A DNA stretch of 64,000 nt from Streptomyces sporangiiformans (GCF_005768555.2 NZ_VCHX02000173.1:23351-87350); one strand, 5' to 3'; shown: positions 25,739 to 35,328, counted from the stretch's first letter. Notes: generated by a model not told the origin, from the sequence alone. A program made the numbers and translations.

Positions 25739-26229
25739 CACTCGACCGCCAGACTAAGCGGCTCGGGCTCAGCTACGCCCTCGCCCTTCGGCCACAGTGC
25801 GAAAAGCCTGCGCAGAACGGCGGCTCGCATAGCAGGCGCCGCCGTGGGAAGCGCGATCTCCGCCCATACACGCTTCCCACGACCGGAGGGCTCCCAGTCA
25901 GACCGTGAAGCGAGAAGGTCGACCAGCGCCAGTCCGCGCCCGCTCTCGTCGTCGGCTTGAGGACAACTCATCTGCGGAGCCGAGGGATTGGCGTCGAGGA
26001 CCTCGATCACCAGGTGACCGAGCCGGTAGTGCAGCGCCACGGTGACGGGCCCCTCCCCATGGACCACAGCGTTGGTGATGAGCTCGGATGCGACTAGGCG
26101 GACGGAGTCAGCTGTCTCCTCGTCCATCGGCACGCCCCACGCACGCACCTTGTCGACGACTATGCGCCGGGCGAGGGGCACCTCCCTTTCTGTACCCGCG
26201 AGGACGAACCGATGGACGAGCGTGGGCAT
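25738..26229 (-). CDS. HATPase_c_2-type ATP-binding regulatory protein
   Basis: 163 residues. The anti-sigma-factor-like kinase fold is shown by the N-box SVRLVASELITNAVVHGEGPV (about residues 45-65), the G1 motif VLDANPSAP and SGRGLALVDLLASRSDW. ATG 26229 has GGAGG 8 bases upstream; the long open frame further upstream is not coding. It is divergent from the XRE regulator gene, a standard Streptomyces pairing thought to govern development or secondary metabolism. Confidence 0.85.
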   Translation of the reverse strand: MPTLVHRFVLAGTEREVPLARRIVVDKVRAWGVPMDEETADSVRLVASELITNAVVHGEGPVTVALHYRLGHLVIEVLDANPSAPQMSCPQADDESGRGLALVDLLASRSDWEPSGRGKRVWAEIALPTAAPAMRAAVLRRLFALWPKGEGVAEPEPLSLAVE

Positions 26230-26482
26230 GGCAGACGCCTCCGAAGAGCTGGAGAGCGGCTCCATCCCGACGGGGAAACGGGGACGGAGTCGCCGATCTG
26301 AGGAGCCGTTCCGGGAGCGGACGCCCTGGGCGTGCTCTGCGGACGGCTGATACTCAGTCAACGACCCCCGCACGCACGGCGGCACGTTTCTAGGGGGTTC
26401 CTCGTGGGGACACCCACCCCCGTACGCGGACACGCGGAGTAGTCTTCCCGCTACGCCGTGAGGGGATGACGGGAGTGATGAC

Positions 26483-27826
26483 GTGCCTGGTGAACCGTTG
26501 GCAGTCCACCCGCTGAGCTTCCTCCGCCAGATGCGCGGATGGGGGAAGGCCGAGTTTGCCCGACTCATGCAGGCACACGGGAGGTCACTCGGAATCCCGC
26601 TCGCGACCAACCGGACGACCGTGTGGAAGTGGGAGCAGGGGCAGGAGCCGGACGCGGATGCCCAGCGCGTACTCGCCGACTTGCTGCGCGTCCCGTACGA
26701 GCAGGTGCGGGAGGAAGGATGGCCCCGGTGGCTTCCGGTCTGGGAGGTGACGGGGCTCGCCGCCCCGTGGACCGAGGCCGGTACCGTTGAGGCGTTGTCC
26801 GAACTCGTGGGGAGTGGCCGCATGGATCGCCGGGGCTTTCTCACCATCACCGGCGCCGCCCTGACGAGCCTCGCGGCGAGCTGGGTGGACGCGCCCTCCG
26901 CCTTCGCCTCGGCCCTCAACGGAGACCAAGTCACGGACGCGATGGTCTCGACGATCGAGCAGCGCATCAGCACCCTCCGCAGCCTCGACGACCAACTCGG
27001 AGGCGCCAGGCTCCTGGAGCAGGCACGCGGCGATCTCGCCCTGGTCACCGGTCTCCTGAGCGCCGGCCGGTACACAGACAAGGTGCGCGTCCGCCTCTAC
27101 GCCCTGGCGGCCCGGGTGTCGCACCTGACCGGCTGGATGGCCTACGACGCAGGGCTGCGGTCCGCCGGCCAGCGGTACTACGTCGGAGCCCTGCGCAGCG
27201 CCCGCACCTCTGGGGACAACGCCTTCGGCGCCTTCATCCTCGCGGAGATGGGCGTTCACGTCTCCGAAGCCGGACGTACCGCCGAGCGAGTCGACCTCAT
27301 CTCGACCGCCATCGACAACGCCCCTCGAACGCTGTCGCCGTACACCCAGTCCTTCCTCTACCTGCACAAGGCCGAGGCATTGTCGCACGACGGCGACCAC
27401 CGGAAAGCCGGAACGGCGCTCAACCGTGCCGTGTCCCTCTGGGAGCGCCACGCGGCGGAGGAGAAAACGGACTGGCTCGACTGGTTCGGCGAGGCCCAGC
27501 TGAAGTCGACGGAGGGCAAGGTCCTGCTGCGCTCCGGGCAGGTGGAGCGCGCGACGGGTTCCCTGGAGACCTCCGTGAAGAGCGCGGCGCCTCGGGACAA
27601 GGCCGTACGGTCCAGTCGCTTGGCTGAGGCCCGGCTCGCCGGTGGCGACCTGGAAGGGGCGCTGGACGCCGCGAACTACGGCGCCGGACTCCTGGAGAAC
27701 AGTGTCAGCTCCGTACGGGCTCTCGACCGCTTGAAGGAGTTCTCCGCCCGGCTCGAACCGCGCAACTCCGTCCCGGCTGTGCGTGAGTTCCGGGAGCGCC
27801 TTCAAGCTCTGCCCATGGCAGCCTGA
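26483..27826 (+). CDS. XRE-type HTH regulator with TPR-like C-terminus
   Basis: 447 residues. The HTH (residues about 10-75) contains TTVWKWEQGQEPD. A twin-Arg-like RRGFLTITGAAL follows at about 117, then a long alpha-helical repeat region typical of the Streptomyces XRE/TPR regulators. GTG 26483 has GGGAG 7 bases upstream. It probably acts with the divergent HATPase gene. It could respond to a small signal through the TPR part. Confidence 0.85.
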   Translation: MPGEPLAVHPLSFLRQMRGWGKAEFARLMQAHGRSLGIPLATNRTTVWKWEQGQEPDADAQRVLADLLRVPYEQVREEGWPRWLPVWEVTGLAAPWTEAGTVEALSELVGSGRMDRRGFLTITGAALTSLAASWVDAPSAFASALNGDQVTDAMVSTIEQRISTLRSLDDQLGGARLLEQARGDLALVTGLLSAGRYTDKVRVRLYALAARVSHLTGWMAYDAGLRSAGQRYYVGALRSARTSGDNAFGAFILAEMGVHVSEAGRTAERVDLISTAIDNAPRTLSPYTQSFLYLHKAEALSHDGDHRKAGTALNRAVSLWERHAAEEKTDWLDWFGEAQLKSTEGKVLLRSGQVERATGSLETSVKSAAPRDKAVRSSRLAEARLAGGDLEGALDAANYGAGLLENSVSSVRALDRLKEFSARLEPRNSVPAVREFRERLQALPMAA

Positions 27827-27899
27827 CAGGCACCTTCTCGAACTTCGAGGGCGAGCCCACCCCGCCGGAGTAGTCGGTCCGAATGCCAGGATGGACGGT

Positions 27900-29072
27900 A
27901 TGACGACGATCGACGGTGAGGTCGCGGCTGGATTCGAACCGGTGCGTGAGGCGTTCGCGGCGAACTTCTCCCAGCACGGGGACATCGGCGCGGCGGTGTG
28001 CGTGTACCAGCACGGCCGACCGGTGGTGGATCTGTGGGGTGGCGTCGCCGACCCCAAGACCGATCGTCGGTGGACGCGGGACACGCTGCAACTGGTCTAC
28101 TCGGCCACCAAGGGGGCGACCGCGACCGCGACACACATGCTGGTTGAGCGCGGTGCGCTGGACCTGGACGCGCCGGTGGCGAAGTACTGGCCGCAGTTTG
28201 CCGCGAACGGCAAGGCGGACATCCCGGTGCGCTGGCTGCTGTCCCACCAGGCAGGCTTGATCGCGCTGGACCAACCGGTTCCGTTGAACGAGGCGTTGGC
28301 CTGGCATCCGATGACGGCCGCACTGGCTGCTCAGCGCCCCCTGTGGACTCCGGGCACGGCGCACGGGTATCACGGTCGGACCTGGGGCTGGCTTGTCGGC
28401 GAGGTGATCCGCCGGGTTTCCGGCCGCATGCCGGGCCGCTTCTTCGCCGACGAGATCGCAACTCCCCTTGGGCTGGACTTCTTCATCGGATTGCCCGCGG
28501 GTGAACGCGACCGGGTCAGCCGCATGGTGTACCAGCGGCCCGAGGTCGACCTCACCACCGTGCCAGCCGAGTCGATTCCCGAGGATCTCCGCGAACTGGT
28601 TGCCGCTTGGCGCGACCCGAACTCGTTCAGCAACCGAGCGTATGCGGTCACCGACCCCGCCGAAATCGACTTCGCCTCGCCCGAGGTGCAGGCGGCGGAA
28701 CTCCCGGCCTCCAACGGCGTCGGCACCGCACGCGGACTGGCGCGCATGTATGCCTCGCTGATCGGCGAGGTGGACGGTATGCGCCTGCTCACACCGGAAA
28801 CCCTGGCGGTGGCAACCAGGGAGCAGGCCAGCGGAAAGGACCAGGTGATGCTGATCGCGAGCCGATTCAGCTCCGGGTACATGCTGCCTACTGAGACCAA
28901 CCCGATGATCGGGCCAAGCTCTTTCGGCCACACCGGCCGAGGCGGCTCGCTGGGCTTCGCCGATCCGGAGCACGGCATTGCCTTCGGCTACGCGATGAAC
29001 CACGTCATCGGAGGCCCCGGGGATGTGCGTGCGACGTTACTGGTCGAGGCAGTGCAAAGGTCTCTGGCGTAG
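27900..29072 (+). CDS. Serine beta-lactamase-fold hydrolase (EstB-type)
   Basis: 390 residues (393 if ATG 27891 starts). SxxK nucleophile motif in VYSATKGAT near residue 75, a Tyr-containing GYHGRTWGWLVGE near 160, and a HTGRGGSLGFADP block near the end, as in class C-like esterases. No signal peptide, so cytoplasmic. It acts as an esterase, amidase or peptidase on unknown substrates. It is downstream of the XRE gene on the same strand but with a 73-base gap. Confidence 0.85.
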   Translation: MTTIDGEVAAGFEPVREAFAANFSQHGDIGAAVCVYQHGRPVVDLWGGVADPKTDRRWTRDTLQLVYSATKGATATATHMLVERGALDLDAPVAKYWPQFAANGKADIPVRWLLSHQAGLIALDQPVPLNEALAWHPMTAALAAQRPLWTPGTAHGYHGRTWGWLVGEVIRRVSGRMPGRFFADEIATPLGLDFFIGLPAGERDRVSRMVYQRPEVDLTTVPAESIPEDLRELVAAWRDPNSFSNRAYAVTDPAEIDFASPEVQAAELPASNGVGTARGLARMYASLIGEVDGMRLLTPETLAVATREQASGKDQVMLIASRFSSGYMLPTETNPMIGPSSFGHTGRGGSLGFADPEHGIAFGYAMNHVIGGPGDVRATLLVEAVQRSLA

Positions 29073-29471
29073 ACGGCAGTTACCCGAGGACCACATTTCC
29101 GCCCTGGCCATGTCCCGCCTTGCGCCACCCCGCAAGGTGCCATCGGCGGCCGTTGTGGTGCCCGTAACTGTGGCACTGTCCGGGCGGTCGGAGCCCACGG
29201 CGGCACTCCGCGGCAGGTCACCTCACGGCTGTCGTCCTTCGGTAGGAGGGGAAACGCTGACCAGCAGCGATGGTGTACATAGGCTCCATCGACGGCCCCA
29301 TCCGACTCGAGTCAGCCGCCCGCCCCCAGCCCTCGACGGACCGTCGGCCGCCAACGCCCGCGGGCCTGCCGCGCCCCACCAGCACTGGGCTGGTGGGGCA
29401 AGCGGCCTGCGGGACCAGGGAGAGGCCTGAACCCTCTTGGATCACAAGGAAGTTGGAGACTTTACGAAGCC
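29073..29471. other. Convergent intergenic region with terminator hairpin
   Basis: No gene. It holds a 10-bp perfect stem GCCCCACCAG/CTGGTGGGGC at 29373-29399 with a 7-base loop, about 75 bases past the folE2 stop on the minus strand. It probably terminates the que operon, and the hydrolase gene from the other side. Confidence 0.6.
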
Positions 29472-30239
29472 TCAGCCCCTGACGATAGCGACCGCGTCGT
29501 GACTGTGGATGCTCTCCAGGTTCCGGACCTCGACGGTGTGGCACAGTCCCCTGGCACGACACTCCGCGGAAACGGTGCGGGCCATGTCCTCGACGAAGAC
29601 CGGGTGGTCGAAAGCCTGCATCGTGAGCACGCGCTCGTCCGGCCGCTTCACAAGCGGCACAATGGGTGCTGAACCGGCAGAGCGCAGGATGGCAACGGCC
29701 TCGTTCACCGACAACGGGTAGGGGTCGTCACCGTCACCCGTGACGCTGAGCGTGATCTCGCTGCGCTGGTTGTGCGCCCCGTAGTCAGAGATAGCCTTCG
29801 AGCACGGGCAAAGGCTCGTGACTTCAGCCCTCACCGTCGTAGCGACAGTGGCCTCACCGTCCGCCAACCGCCCCTCGATTGTGAGGTCGTGCACCTGCCA
29901 GGACCCCTTGCCGCTGGCCGGAGCCGTCACACGCTGGGCGAACGGCATGCTGATCCTTACGGTGATGGCCGGCGCATCGAGGAGAGTTGCACCCTCCTTC
30001 AGGACTCGCGGCATGTCCCGGGGATCCAGTGTTGCCAGTTCGTCCTGGACCAGGGCGACCATGCGGCTCATGTGCGTACCACGCCGATCGGCCTGGAGCC
30101 GTACCGTGACCGCAGCTTCGGCAATCCCATTCTGCCGAACGGCCCCGTCATCGAGGCAAGTTGGGAACCGGACGCCTGAGATACCGACTTCGTCGATCTC
30201 GATGCCGCGTGGATCATGCTCGTTCTGGATGTCGTGCAC
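29472..30239 (-). CDS. folE2: GTP cyclohydrolase IB (FolE2)
   Basis: 255 residues. The FolE2 active-site cysteine lies in SLCPCSKAISDYGAHNQRS (near residue 145), and GLCHTVEVRNLESIHSHDA at the end carries the metal ligands. It makes dihydroneopterin triphosphate from GTP, the first step of preQ0 synthesis. It is the metal-flexible class IB type, not the common FolE. The start GTG 30239 lies 1 base after the queD stop. Last gene of the preQ0 operon feeding DNA modification. Confidence 0.92.
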   Translation of the reverse strand: MHDIQNEHDPRGIEIDEVGISGVRFPTCLDDGAVRQNGIAEAAVTVRLQADRRGTHMSRMVALVQDELATLDPRDMPRVLKEGATLLDAPAITVRISMPFAQRVTAPASGKGSWQVHDLTIEGRLADGEATVATTVRAEVTSLCPCSKAISDYGAHNQRSEITLSVTGDGDDPYPLSVNEAVAILRSAGSAPIVPLVKRPDERVLTMQAFDHPVFVEDMARTVSAECRARGLCHTVEVRNLESIHSHDAVAIVRG

Positions 30240-30240
30240 G

Positions 30241-30597
30241 TCATTCCCCCCGGTATGTGCAGCCAGAAGTGCAGGTCTCGCGGACAGTCACGGCCGACAG
30301 GGTGGGCAGGTCCCCCCCGAGCCTCTCCCAGATCCACTTGGCCAGGACCTCGCTGGTCGGGTTCTCCAACCCTTCGATCTCGTTGAGGTAGTAGTGGTCG
30401 AGTTGTGCCTCGATGGGCTTGAAGGCCCGCTTGACGTCCGCGAAGTCCATGACCCAGCCGGCCTCGGGGTCAACATCCCCCTCCACGTGGACGATGACCT
30501 TGTACGAGTGCCCGTGAAGCCGAGCACACTTGTGCCCCTCGGGAACGTTGGGCAGACGGTGTGCCGCTTCGAACGTGAACTCGCGAAAGATTTCCAT
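30241..30597 (-). CDS. queD: 6-carboxy-5,6,7,8-tetrahydropterin synthase
   Basis: 118 residues, the normal QueD length. Zinc histidines in FEAAHRLP and HGHSYKV, catalytic Cys in KCARLHGHS, and the C-terminal ETCTSGCTY. It converts dihydroneopterin triphosphate to carboxytetrahydropterin. Its start abuts the queE stop, so the two are translated together. Confidence 0.93.
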   Translation of the reverse strand: MEIFREFTFEAAHRLPNVPEGHKCARLHGHSYKVIVHVEGDVDPEAGWVMDFADVKRAFKPIEAQLDHYYLNEIEGLENPTSEVLAKWIWERLGGDLPTLSAVTVRETCTSGCTYRGE

Positions 30598-31239
30598 TTA
30601 CTGAATTCCCAGATACTTGTGCGTCTGGAGAGAGAGTGTCCAGCGCGGGTTCTTCATGCAGTACTCGACCGCCGCACGTGTGTTCTCGTCCCGGGCCGGA
30701 CCATCCATGGGCTGCAGACGGAAGTGCCGGAAGTCGAGACCTTCGAACTGAGACGGGTCGCCGCCCACCTGCGGATAGACAAGTTTCAGTTCGTCGCCAC
30801 TCGTGAGTACAAGGTCTGCGCCGATCTTCGGGCTCACGCAGATCCAGTCGATGCCCTCAGGGGCATGCCTGGTGCCATTGGTCTCCACAGCGATCTCGAA
30901 GCCGCGGTCGTGCAGCGCAGACACAGCCTCGCTGTCCAACTGAAGCAAGGGTTCCCCACCCGTGCAGACGACGAAGCGGTGTTCCTGGGCCTGAGAGGGC
31001 CAGGTCGCTCCCACCGCGTCGGCAAGTGCCTCGGCCGTGGGGAAACGCCCGCCGCCCTCGCCATCCGTGCCCACGAAGTCCGTGTCGCAGAACTGGCAGA
31101 TCGCTCTTGCTCTGTCCTTTTCGCGACCGGTCCAGAGGTTGCAGCGCGAGAAGCGGCAGAAGACGGCCGGCCGACCCGCGTGGGCCCCCTCTCCTTGGAG
31201 CGTGTAGAAGATCTCTTTGACCAGATAGGTCATGCTCAC
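30598..31239 (-). CDS. queE: 7-carboxy-7-deazaguanine synthase (radical SAM)
   Basis: 213 residues. The cluster motif is the QueE-specific CX14CX2C, from CNLW to ICQFC (residues about 33-51), with the GGEPLLQ segment near 95. It converts carboxytetrahydropterin to 7-carboxy-7-deazaguanine. GTG 31239 overlaps the queC stop; ATG 31233 is also possible and is better spaced from AGGAAG. Confidence 0.93.
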   Translation of the reverse strand: MSMTYLVKEIFYTLQGEGAHAGRPAVFCRFSRCNLWTGREKDRARAICQFCDTDFVGTDGEGGGRFPTAEALADAVGATWPSQAQEHRFVVCTGGEPLLQLDSEAVSALHDRGFEIAVETNGTRHAPEGIDWICVSPKIGADLVLTSGDELKLVYPQVGGDPSQFEGLDFRHFRLQPMDGPARDENTRAAVEYCMKNPRWTLSLQTHKYLGIQ

Positions 31240-31934
31240 GCTTCCTGGTACCGGACGGGGTCGGTCACACCGGCCTCGGCAAAGCCCTTCAGGCGGAGCA
31301 GGCAGGTGTCACACTTCCCGCAGGCTCGCCCCTGCTCGTCCGGGTCGTAGCAGCTCGACGTAAGGGAGTAGTCGACACCGAGTCGCAGCCCTTCGCGCAC
31401 GATGTCCGCCTTCGACATGGCGATCAGCGGCGAGTGGATCTTGAGCTCCTGGGTTCCCTCGACGCCCGCGCGGGTGGCAAGGTTGGCCATCTTGGCGTAG
31501 GCGTCCATGTACTCCGGACGGCAGTCCGGATACCCGCTGTAGTCGACCGCGGTCACGCCTGTGAAGATGTCGCTGGCGCCCACGACCTCAGCGTAGGCAA
31601 GGGCGAAGGAGAGGAAGATCGTGTTGCGGGCCGGTACGTAGGTGACGGGGATCGACTCCTCGACCTCGTCCACGTTCTCCCGCTTAGGGACCTCGATGTC
31701 GGACGTCAGCGCGGAGCCACCGAACACTCGGAGATCGATGTCCGCGATCACGTGCCGAGCGACGCCCTGCGCCTCGGCCACCCGCTTCGCAGCTTCAAGT
31801 TCGATGCTGTGCCTCTGGCCGTACCGAAAGCTGAGGGCATACGGGGTGAAGCCCTGGCCCTTGGCGATGGCGAGCACGGTGGTGGAGTCCAGCCCCCCGC
31901 TCAGCAACACAATCGCGGAACGATCCATGCTCAT
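31236..31934 (-). CDS. queC: 7-cyano-7-deazaguanine synthase
   Basis: 232 residues. PP-loop LSGGLDSTT at residues about 11-19 and a four-cysteine zinc site in SSCYDPDEQGRACGKCDTC near the C-terminus. It makes preQ0 from carboxy-deazaguanine, ATP and ammonia. First gene of the operon, divergent from dpdC. ATG 31928 is 7 bases after GGGGAG and may be the true start. Confidence 0.93.
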   Translation of the reverse strand: MSMDRSAIVLLSGGLDSTTVLAIAKGQGFTPYALSFRYGQRHSIELEAAKRVAEAQGVARHVIADIDLRVFGGSALTSDIEVPKRENVDEVEESIPVTYVPARNTIFLSFALAYAEVVGASDIFTGVTAVDYSGYPDCRPEYMDAYAKMANLATRAGVEGTQELKIHSPLIAMSKADIVREGLRLGVDYSLTSSCYDPDEQGRACGKCDTCLLRLKGFAEAGVTDPVRYQEA

Positions 31935-31944
31935 ACTCCCCTTG

Positions 31945-31987
31945 TAGTTAGCACCGTGGCGGCGCTTGATCTATAACCCACTAACTA
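31945..31987. promoter_or_regulatory. Inverted repeat in the queC/dpdC divergent promoter
   Basis: TAGTTAG at 31945-31951 and its complement CTAACTA at 31981-31987, 29 bases apart, in the only gap between the preQ0 and dpd modification operons. Further GTTA/TAAC-type motifs follow at about 31997 and 32018. Possibly a shared operator. Confidence 0.4.
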
Positions 31988-32042
31988 GACGCTACAGTAA
32001 CCCTGACCAGATCCGAGTTACCGAGTCCCGGGAGTCCCCACG

Positions 32043-32936
32043 GTGAGCCAACTTTCCATCGTGGTGACGTGCACCGATCGCAAGGCATCGCCTCCGGCCG
32101 AACGGCTGCGCGTACGGAACCTGCCTCAGGGTGACGTGGCCGAGCGGGTCGCCGAGTGGGGGCGGCGCCTCGACACAGCCGCAGATCCTCGCCCCCTGAC
32201 GGAGCTCTACAAGGGCGACCACTGGGTTCGCTCTCTGCGGCTGCCCGCCAGCGCAGCACAGGCCGGCTTCACCGCCGAACTGTGGGTCGCTTCAGCCGGA
32301 CTGGGGCTGCAACCAGTATCAGCCTCCGCTCCTGCCTATGCAGCCACTTTCACTTCTCGGCACGAGGATTCGGTGGGCGGCACCTTCGACGAACGCGGCA
32401 CCTGGTGGCACCACCTCCAGGAGGAACGTGGCGCCTCCCGGTTGACGGACCTCGCCTGCAAGGGTCCGATACTCCTCGTCCTCTCCGAGGTGTACGCCGC
32501 TGCCATAGAGACGGAACTGCAGGCGCTAGCCGCCATAGGCGGCGAGGCGCTCCTCATCGGTGGCGCGCGTGATCTTCCAGGCCTGACACGGCTCCCCGCT
32601 GACGGCTCGCTGCGTAGCGCGCTCGGAGGGACCCTCACCAGCCTCAATGTGCGGATGGCTGCCTGGTGGCTCGAGCACTGCTCGGGTGCTCGCCTCACTC
32701 AGCCCGACACAAGTGCGGCATGGAACGACTGGGTCGCACAGGCATCCAAGAAGGAGCGCTACCACCGCGCTCCGATGACCGACGAGAGGGTCATCTCCTT
32801 CATCCGGGAGAGCGTTGCCCAAAATCCCGTCCACTCGCGCACCCGTCTGCTACGCATGTTGCGGGATCAGGGGCTGGCCTGCGAACAGAAGCGCTTCGCC
32901 GATCTCTACGCCGCAACGGTGGGGAAGAACCAATGA
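32043..32936 (+). CDS. dpdC: DpdC, YaaA-like enzyme converting preQ0 in DNA to the amide
   Basis: 297 residues. N-terminal LSIVVTCTDRKASPP and LYKGDHWVRSLRLP, with AELWVASAGLGL, match the YaaA/DUF328-like fold of DpdC. In the known system DpdC turns 7-cyano-7-deazaguanine in DNA into 7-amido-7-deazaguanine. GTG 32043 has GGGAG upstream. First gene of the plus-strand modification operon, its stop overlapping the next start (ATGA). Confidence 0.8.
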   Translation: MSQLSIVVTCTDRKASPPAERLRVRNLPQGDVAERVAEWGRRLDTAADPRPLTELYKGDHWVRSLRLPASAAQAGFTAELWVASAGLGLQPVSASAPAYAATFTSRHEDSVGGTFDERGTWWHHLQEERGASRLTDLACKGPILLVLSEVYAAAIETELQALAAIGGEALLIGGARDLPGLTRLPADGSLRSALGGTLTSLNVRMAAWWLEHCSGARLTQPDTSAAWNDWVAQASKKERYHRAPMTDERVISFIRESVAQNPVHSRTRLLRMLRDQGLACEQKRFADLYAATVGKNQ

Positions 32937-34066
32937 CTGCACATGTTCTTAAGCGACGCGCTCTCCGCGTCGAGCAACATCCCACCATTCCGCTGTACAT
33001 GTTCGCGCTTGCTGCCGAAGAGGTCAGCCAGGTCGCAGATGTCGCCAGGATCTCCCGAGACGAAGCCGGGCGATTGATCGGCTACCAGCGTCCCGAAAAG
33101 AAGCAGCACGTCCGGCAGATTCTTGAGTACCTGGACCGCGATGAGGTCCTCTTCCCCAACGGGTTGATCCTCGCTCTACCTAACACCGTTCGTTTCCGGT
33201 CAAGTCCCGGTCCGGCGAGTTCGGACGGGCTGTGCACCAGCGGCACTCTGGAGATCCCCCTTCCGGATACTCCGGACGGTCCCCGGCCCGCGTGGATCGT
33301 GGACGGCCAGCAGCGCAGCCTCGCGCTGGCGCGTACACGCAACTCCCGTCTGGCGGTAACGGTTGCGGCGTTCGTTGCAGAGGATCTTGAGACCCAGCGT
33401 GACCAGTTCCTGCGGGTGAACACCGTCTCCCCCTTGCCGACGAACCTCGTCTCCGAGTTGCTGCCCGAGGTCGGGACAGCACTGCCCACGAAGCTCTCGG
33501 CACGCAAACTGCCTTCGGCCCTCGTAGAAGCACTGAACCAGGACAGGGACTCCCCTTTCCGCGGACTGATTCGTCGCGCTTCTACTGCTGCCAAGCAGAA
33601 GACTTCCACGGTCGTCGCAGACAACAGCCTGATGCTGGCCATCCAGGAGTCACTGAACCTGCCGGCTGGGGTCTTCTCCCCGTACAAGAACCTAACCAAC
33701 GGCACGGTGGACACAGCAACGATCCGCTCCATCCTTGTCACCTACTGGTCGGCGGTTCGCGAGACCTTCCCGGACGCCTGGGGGCTGCCTCCGACCAAGA
33801 GCCGCCTGATGCACGGCGTGGGGATCAGATCAATGGGACGCCTGATGGATCGAGTGATGATGAACATCTCCCCTTCATCTCCCTTGGCGGTGAAGGAGGC
33901 AAAAGCTGAGCTCGAACTGATCGAGCCGCATTGCCGCTGGACGCGTGGGCGCTGGCCAGACCTGAACATCCCCTGGAATGAACTCCAGAACAACCCTCGC
34001 CACATCAGCACTCTCTCAAACTTCCTCCTCCGCACTTACGTACAGGAAAAGGCGAACGCCTCTTGA
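32933..34066 (+). CDS. dpdB: DpdB, DndB-like DGQQR-domain protein (copy 1)
   Basis: 377 residues. YQRPEKKQHVRQI followed by WIVDGQQRSLAL (residues about 119-130) is the DGQHR signature of DndB-like proteins, and FLRVNTVSPLPTNLVSELLP follows. DpdB works with DpdA to insert preQ0 into DNA and has ATPase activity in the characterised system. ATG 32933 overlaps the dpdC stop; the longer reading upstream is dpdC's shadow. A paralogue lies at 35329. Confidence 0.85.
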   Translation: MTAHVLKRRALRVEQHPTIPLYMFALAAEEVSQVADVARISRDEAGRLIGYQRPEKKQHVRQILEYLDRDEVLFPNGLILALPNTVRFRSSPGPASSDGLCTSGTLEIPLPDTPDGPRPAWIVDGQQRSLALARTRNSRLAVTVAAFVAEDLETQRDQFLRVNTVSPLPTNLVSELLPEVGTALPTKLSARKLPSALVEALNQDRDSPFRGLIRRASTAAKQKTSTVVADNSLMLAIQESLNLPAGVFSPYKNLTNGTVDTATIRSILVTYWSAVRETFPDAWGLPPTKSRLMHGVGIRSMGRLMDRVMMNISPSSPLAVKEAKAELELIEPHCRWTRGRWPDLNIPWNELQNNPRHISTLSNFLLRTYVQEKANAS

Positions 34067-35283
34067 AATTCTATTTTCCTGACAGTCAGGACCTGGTCAG
34101 CCCGACCTATGACTTCATCAACGATGAATACTCTCCGTACCGGGTGCGCCAGCGCGATGACGTCTACGCCCACGAGATCGTCACGCCCATTCCGTACGAC
34201 GGAATCCTGGTGAGCAAGGCCATCATTGATGGCTCGGTCAAGGGTGCTGGGAAGTACTCCACTCCGCAACGCGAACGCTTGTACCGCCTGGGTGTCCGCC
34301 AATTTTTCCGGTTGAACGAGGACATGGAGACCCTGGGCGACTGCGGGGCCTTTAACTACATCAACGAGGAAATCCCGCCCTACACCGTCGACGAAGTGGT
34401 CAGCTTCTACGAGACGTGCGGCTTCGATGCGGGCGTGAGCATCGACCACATCATCTTCGGCTACATCCCCAGCGGCTCCAGCCAGGAACCCGACCCTGCC
34501 TGGGTCAAGCGGCAGGAGATCTCACTCCGGCTGGCGCAAGAGTTCCTCGACGAGACACGACGGCGCGGAGAGAAGTTCCAGCCCGTCGGTGCAGCCCAGG
34601 GATGGGGCCCGCAGAGCTACGCACACAGCGTCGCCAAGTTGCAGGAGATGGGGTACCAGCGCATCGCCCTTGGAGGCATGGTCCCCCTCAAGTCACACGA
34701 GATCCTCGCATGCCTCGAGGCCATCTCAGAGGTCCACCGGAGGGGCGTGGACCTTCATCTCCTGGGTGTCAACCGCGTTGAAAGCATGGAACAGTTCGCT
34801 CGGCTGGGCGTGACGAGTTTCGACAGCACTTCAGCGTTTCGCCAGGCCTTCATGGACGACCGGAATAACTACCACACGGCGACCGACTCCTACACCGCGA
34901 TCCGGGTCCCGCAGGTGGACGGTAATCCAGCCCTCAAGCGCATGATTCTCTCCGGAACGGTCTCACAGGCCGATGCCATCGCCGGCGAGCGCGCATGCCT
35001 TCGCGCCCTGCGGGGCTATGGCAATGGGAACGTAAGCGTCGAAGAAGTCCTTACCGCCATAAAGGAATACGAAGCTCTCATCCTCGGTCCGAAGAAGAAG
35101 AGCTACCTCTCTGCCTACGAGCGCACGCTGCGCGGGGCCCCTTGGAAGGACTGCCCTTGCGCCCTTTGTCGAGAGCACGGCGTCGAGATCGCCATTTTCC
35201 GCGGAACCGAGCGCAACAAGCGCCGCGGCTTCCACAACCTGTCCATACTCGAGACAAAAATGCGCTCGCTCAACTTCGCCTGA
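34063..35283 (+). CDS. dpdA: DpdA, DNA-guanine transglycosylase (TGT homologue)
   Basis: 406 residues, a TIM-barrel related to tRNA-guanine transglycosylase. GVSIDHIIFGYIPSG (about residues 126-140) carries a catalytic-type Asp, and IALGGMVPLKSHEI matches TGT's glycine-rich loop. The zinc site is CPCALC with a His 22 residues on in GFHNL. It exchanges guanine for preQ0 in DNA. The TTG start overlaps the dpdB stop (TTGA). It differs from tRNA-TGT and sits with all its known partners. Confidence 0.9.
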   Translation: MKFYFPDSQDLVSPTYDFINDEYSPYRVRQRDDVYAHEIVTPIPYDGILVSKAIIDGSVKGAGKYSTPQRERLYRLGVRQFFRLNEDMETLGDCGAFNYINEEIPPYTVDEVVSFYETCGFDAGVSIDHIIFGYIPSGSSQEPDPAWVKRQEISLRLAQEFLDETRRRGEKFQPVGAAQGWGPQSYAHSVAKLQEMGYQRIALGGMVPLKSHEILACLEAISEVHRRGVDLHLLGVNRVESMEQFARLGVTSFDSTSAFRQAFMDDRNNYHTATDSYTAIRVPQVDGNPALKRMILSGTVSQADAIAGERACLRALRGYGNGNVSVEEVLTAIKEYEALILGPKKKSYLSAYERTLRGAPWKDCPCALCREHGVEIAIFRGTERNKRRGFHNLSILETKMRSLNFA

Positions 35284-35328
35284 CAAAAGCCCCATTGGAC
35301 AGCGTCCGAACCTGCACGAGGAGACACG

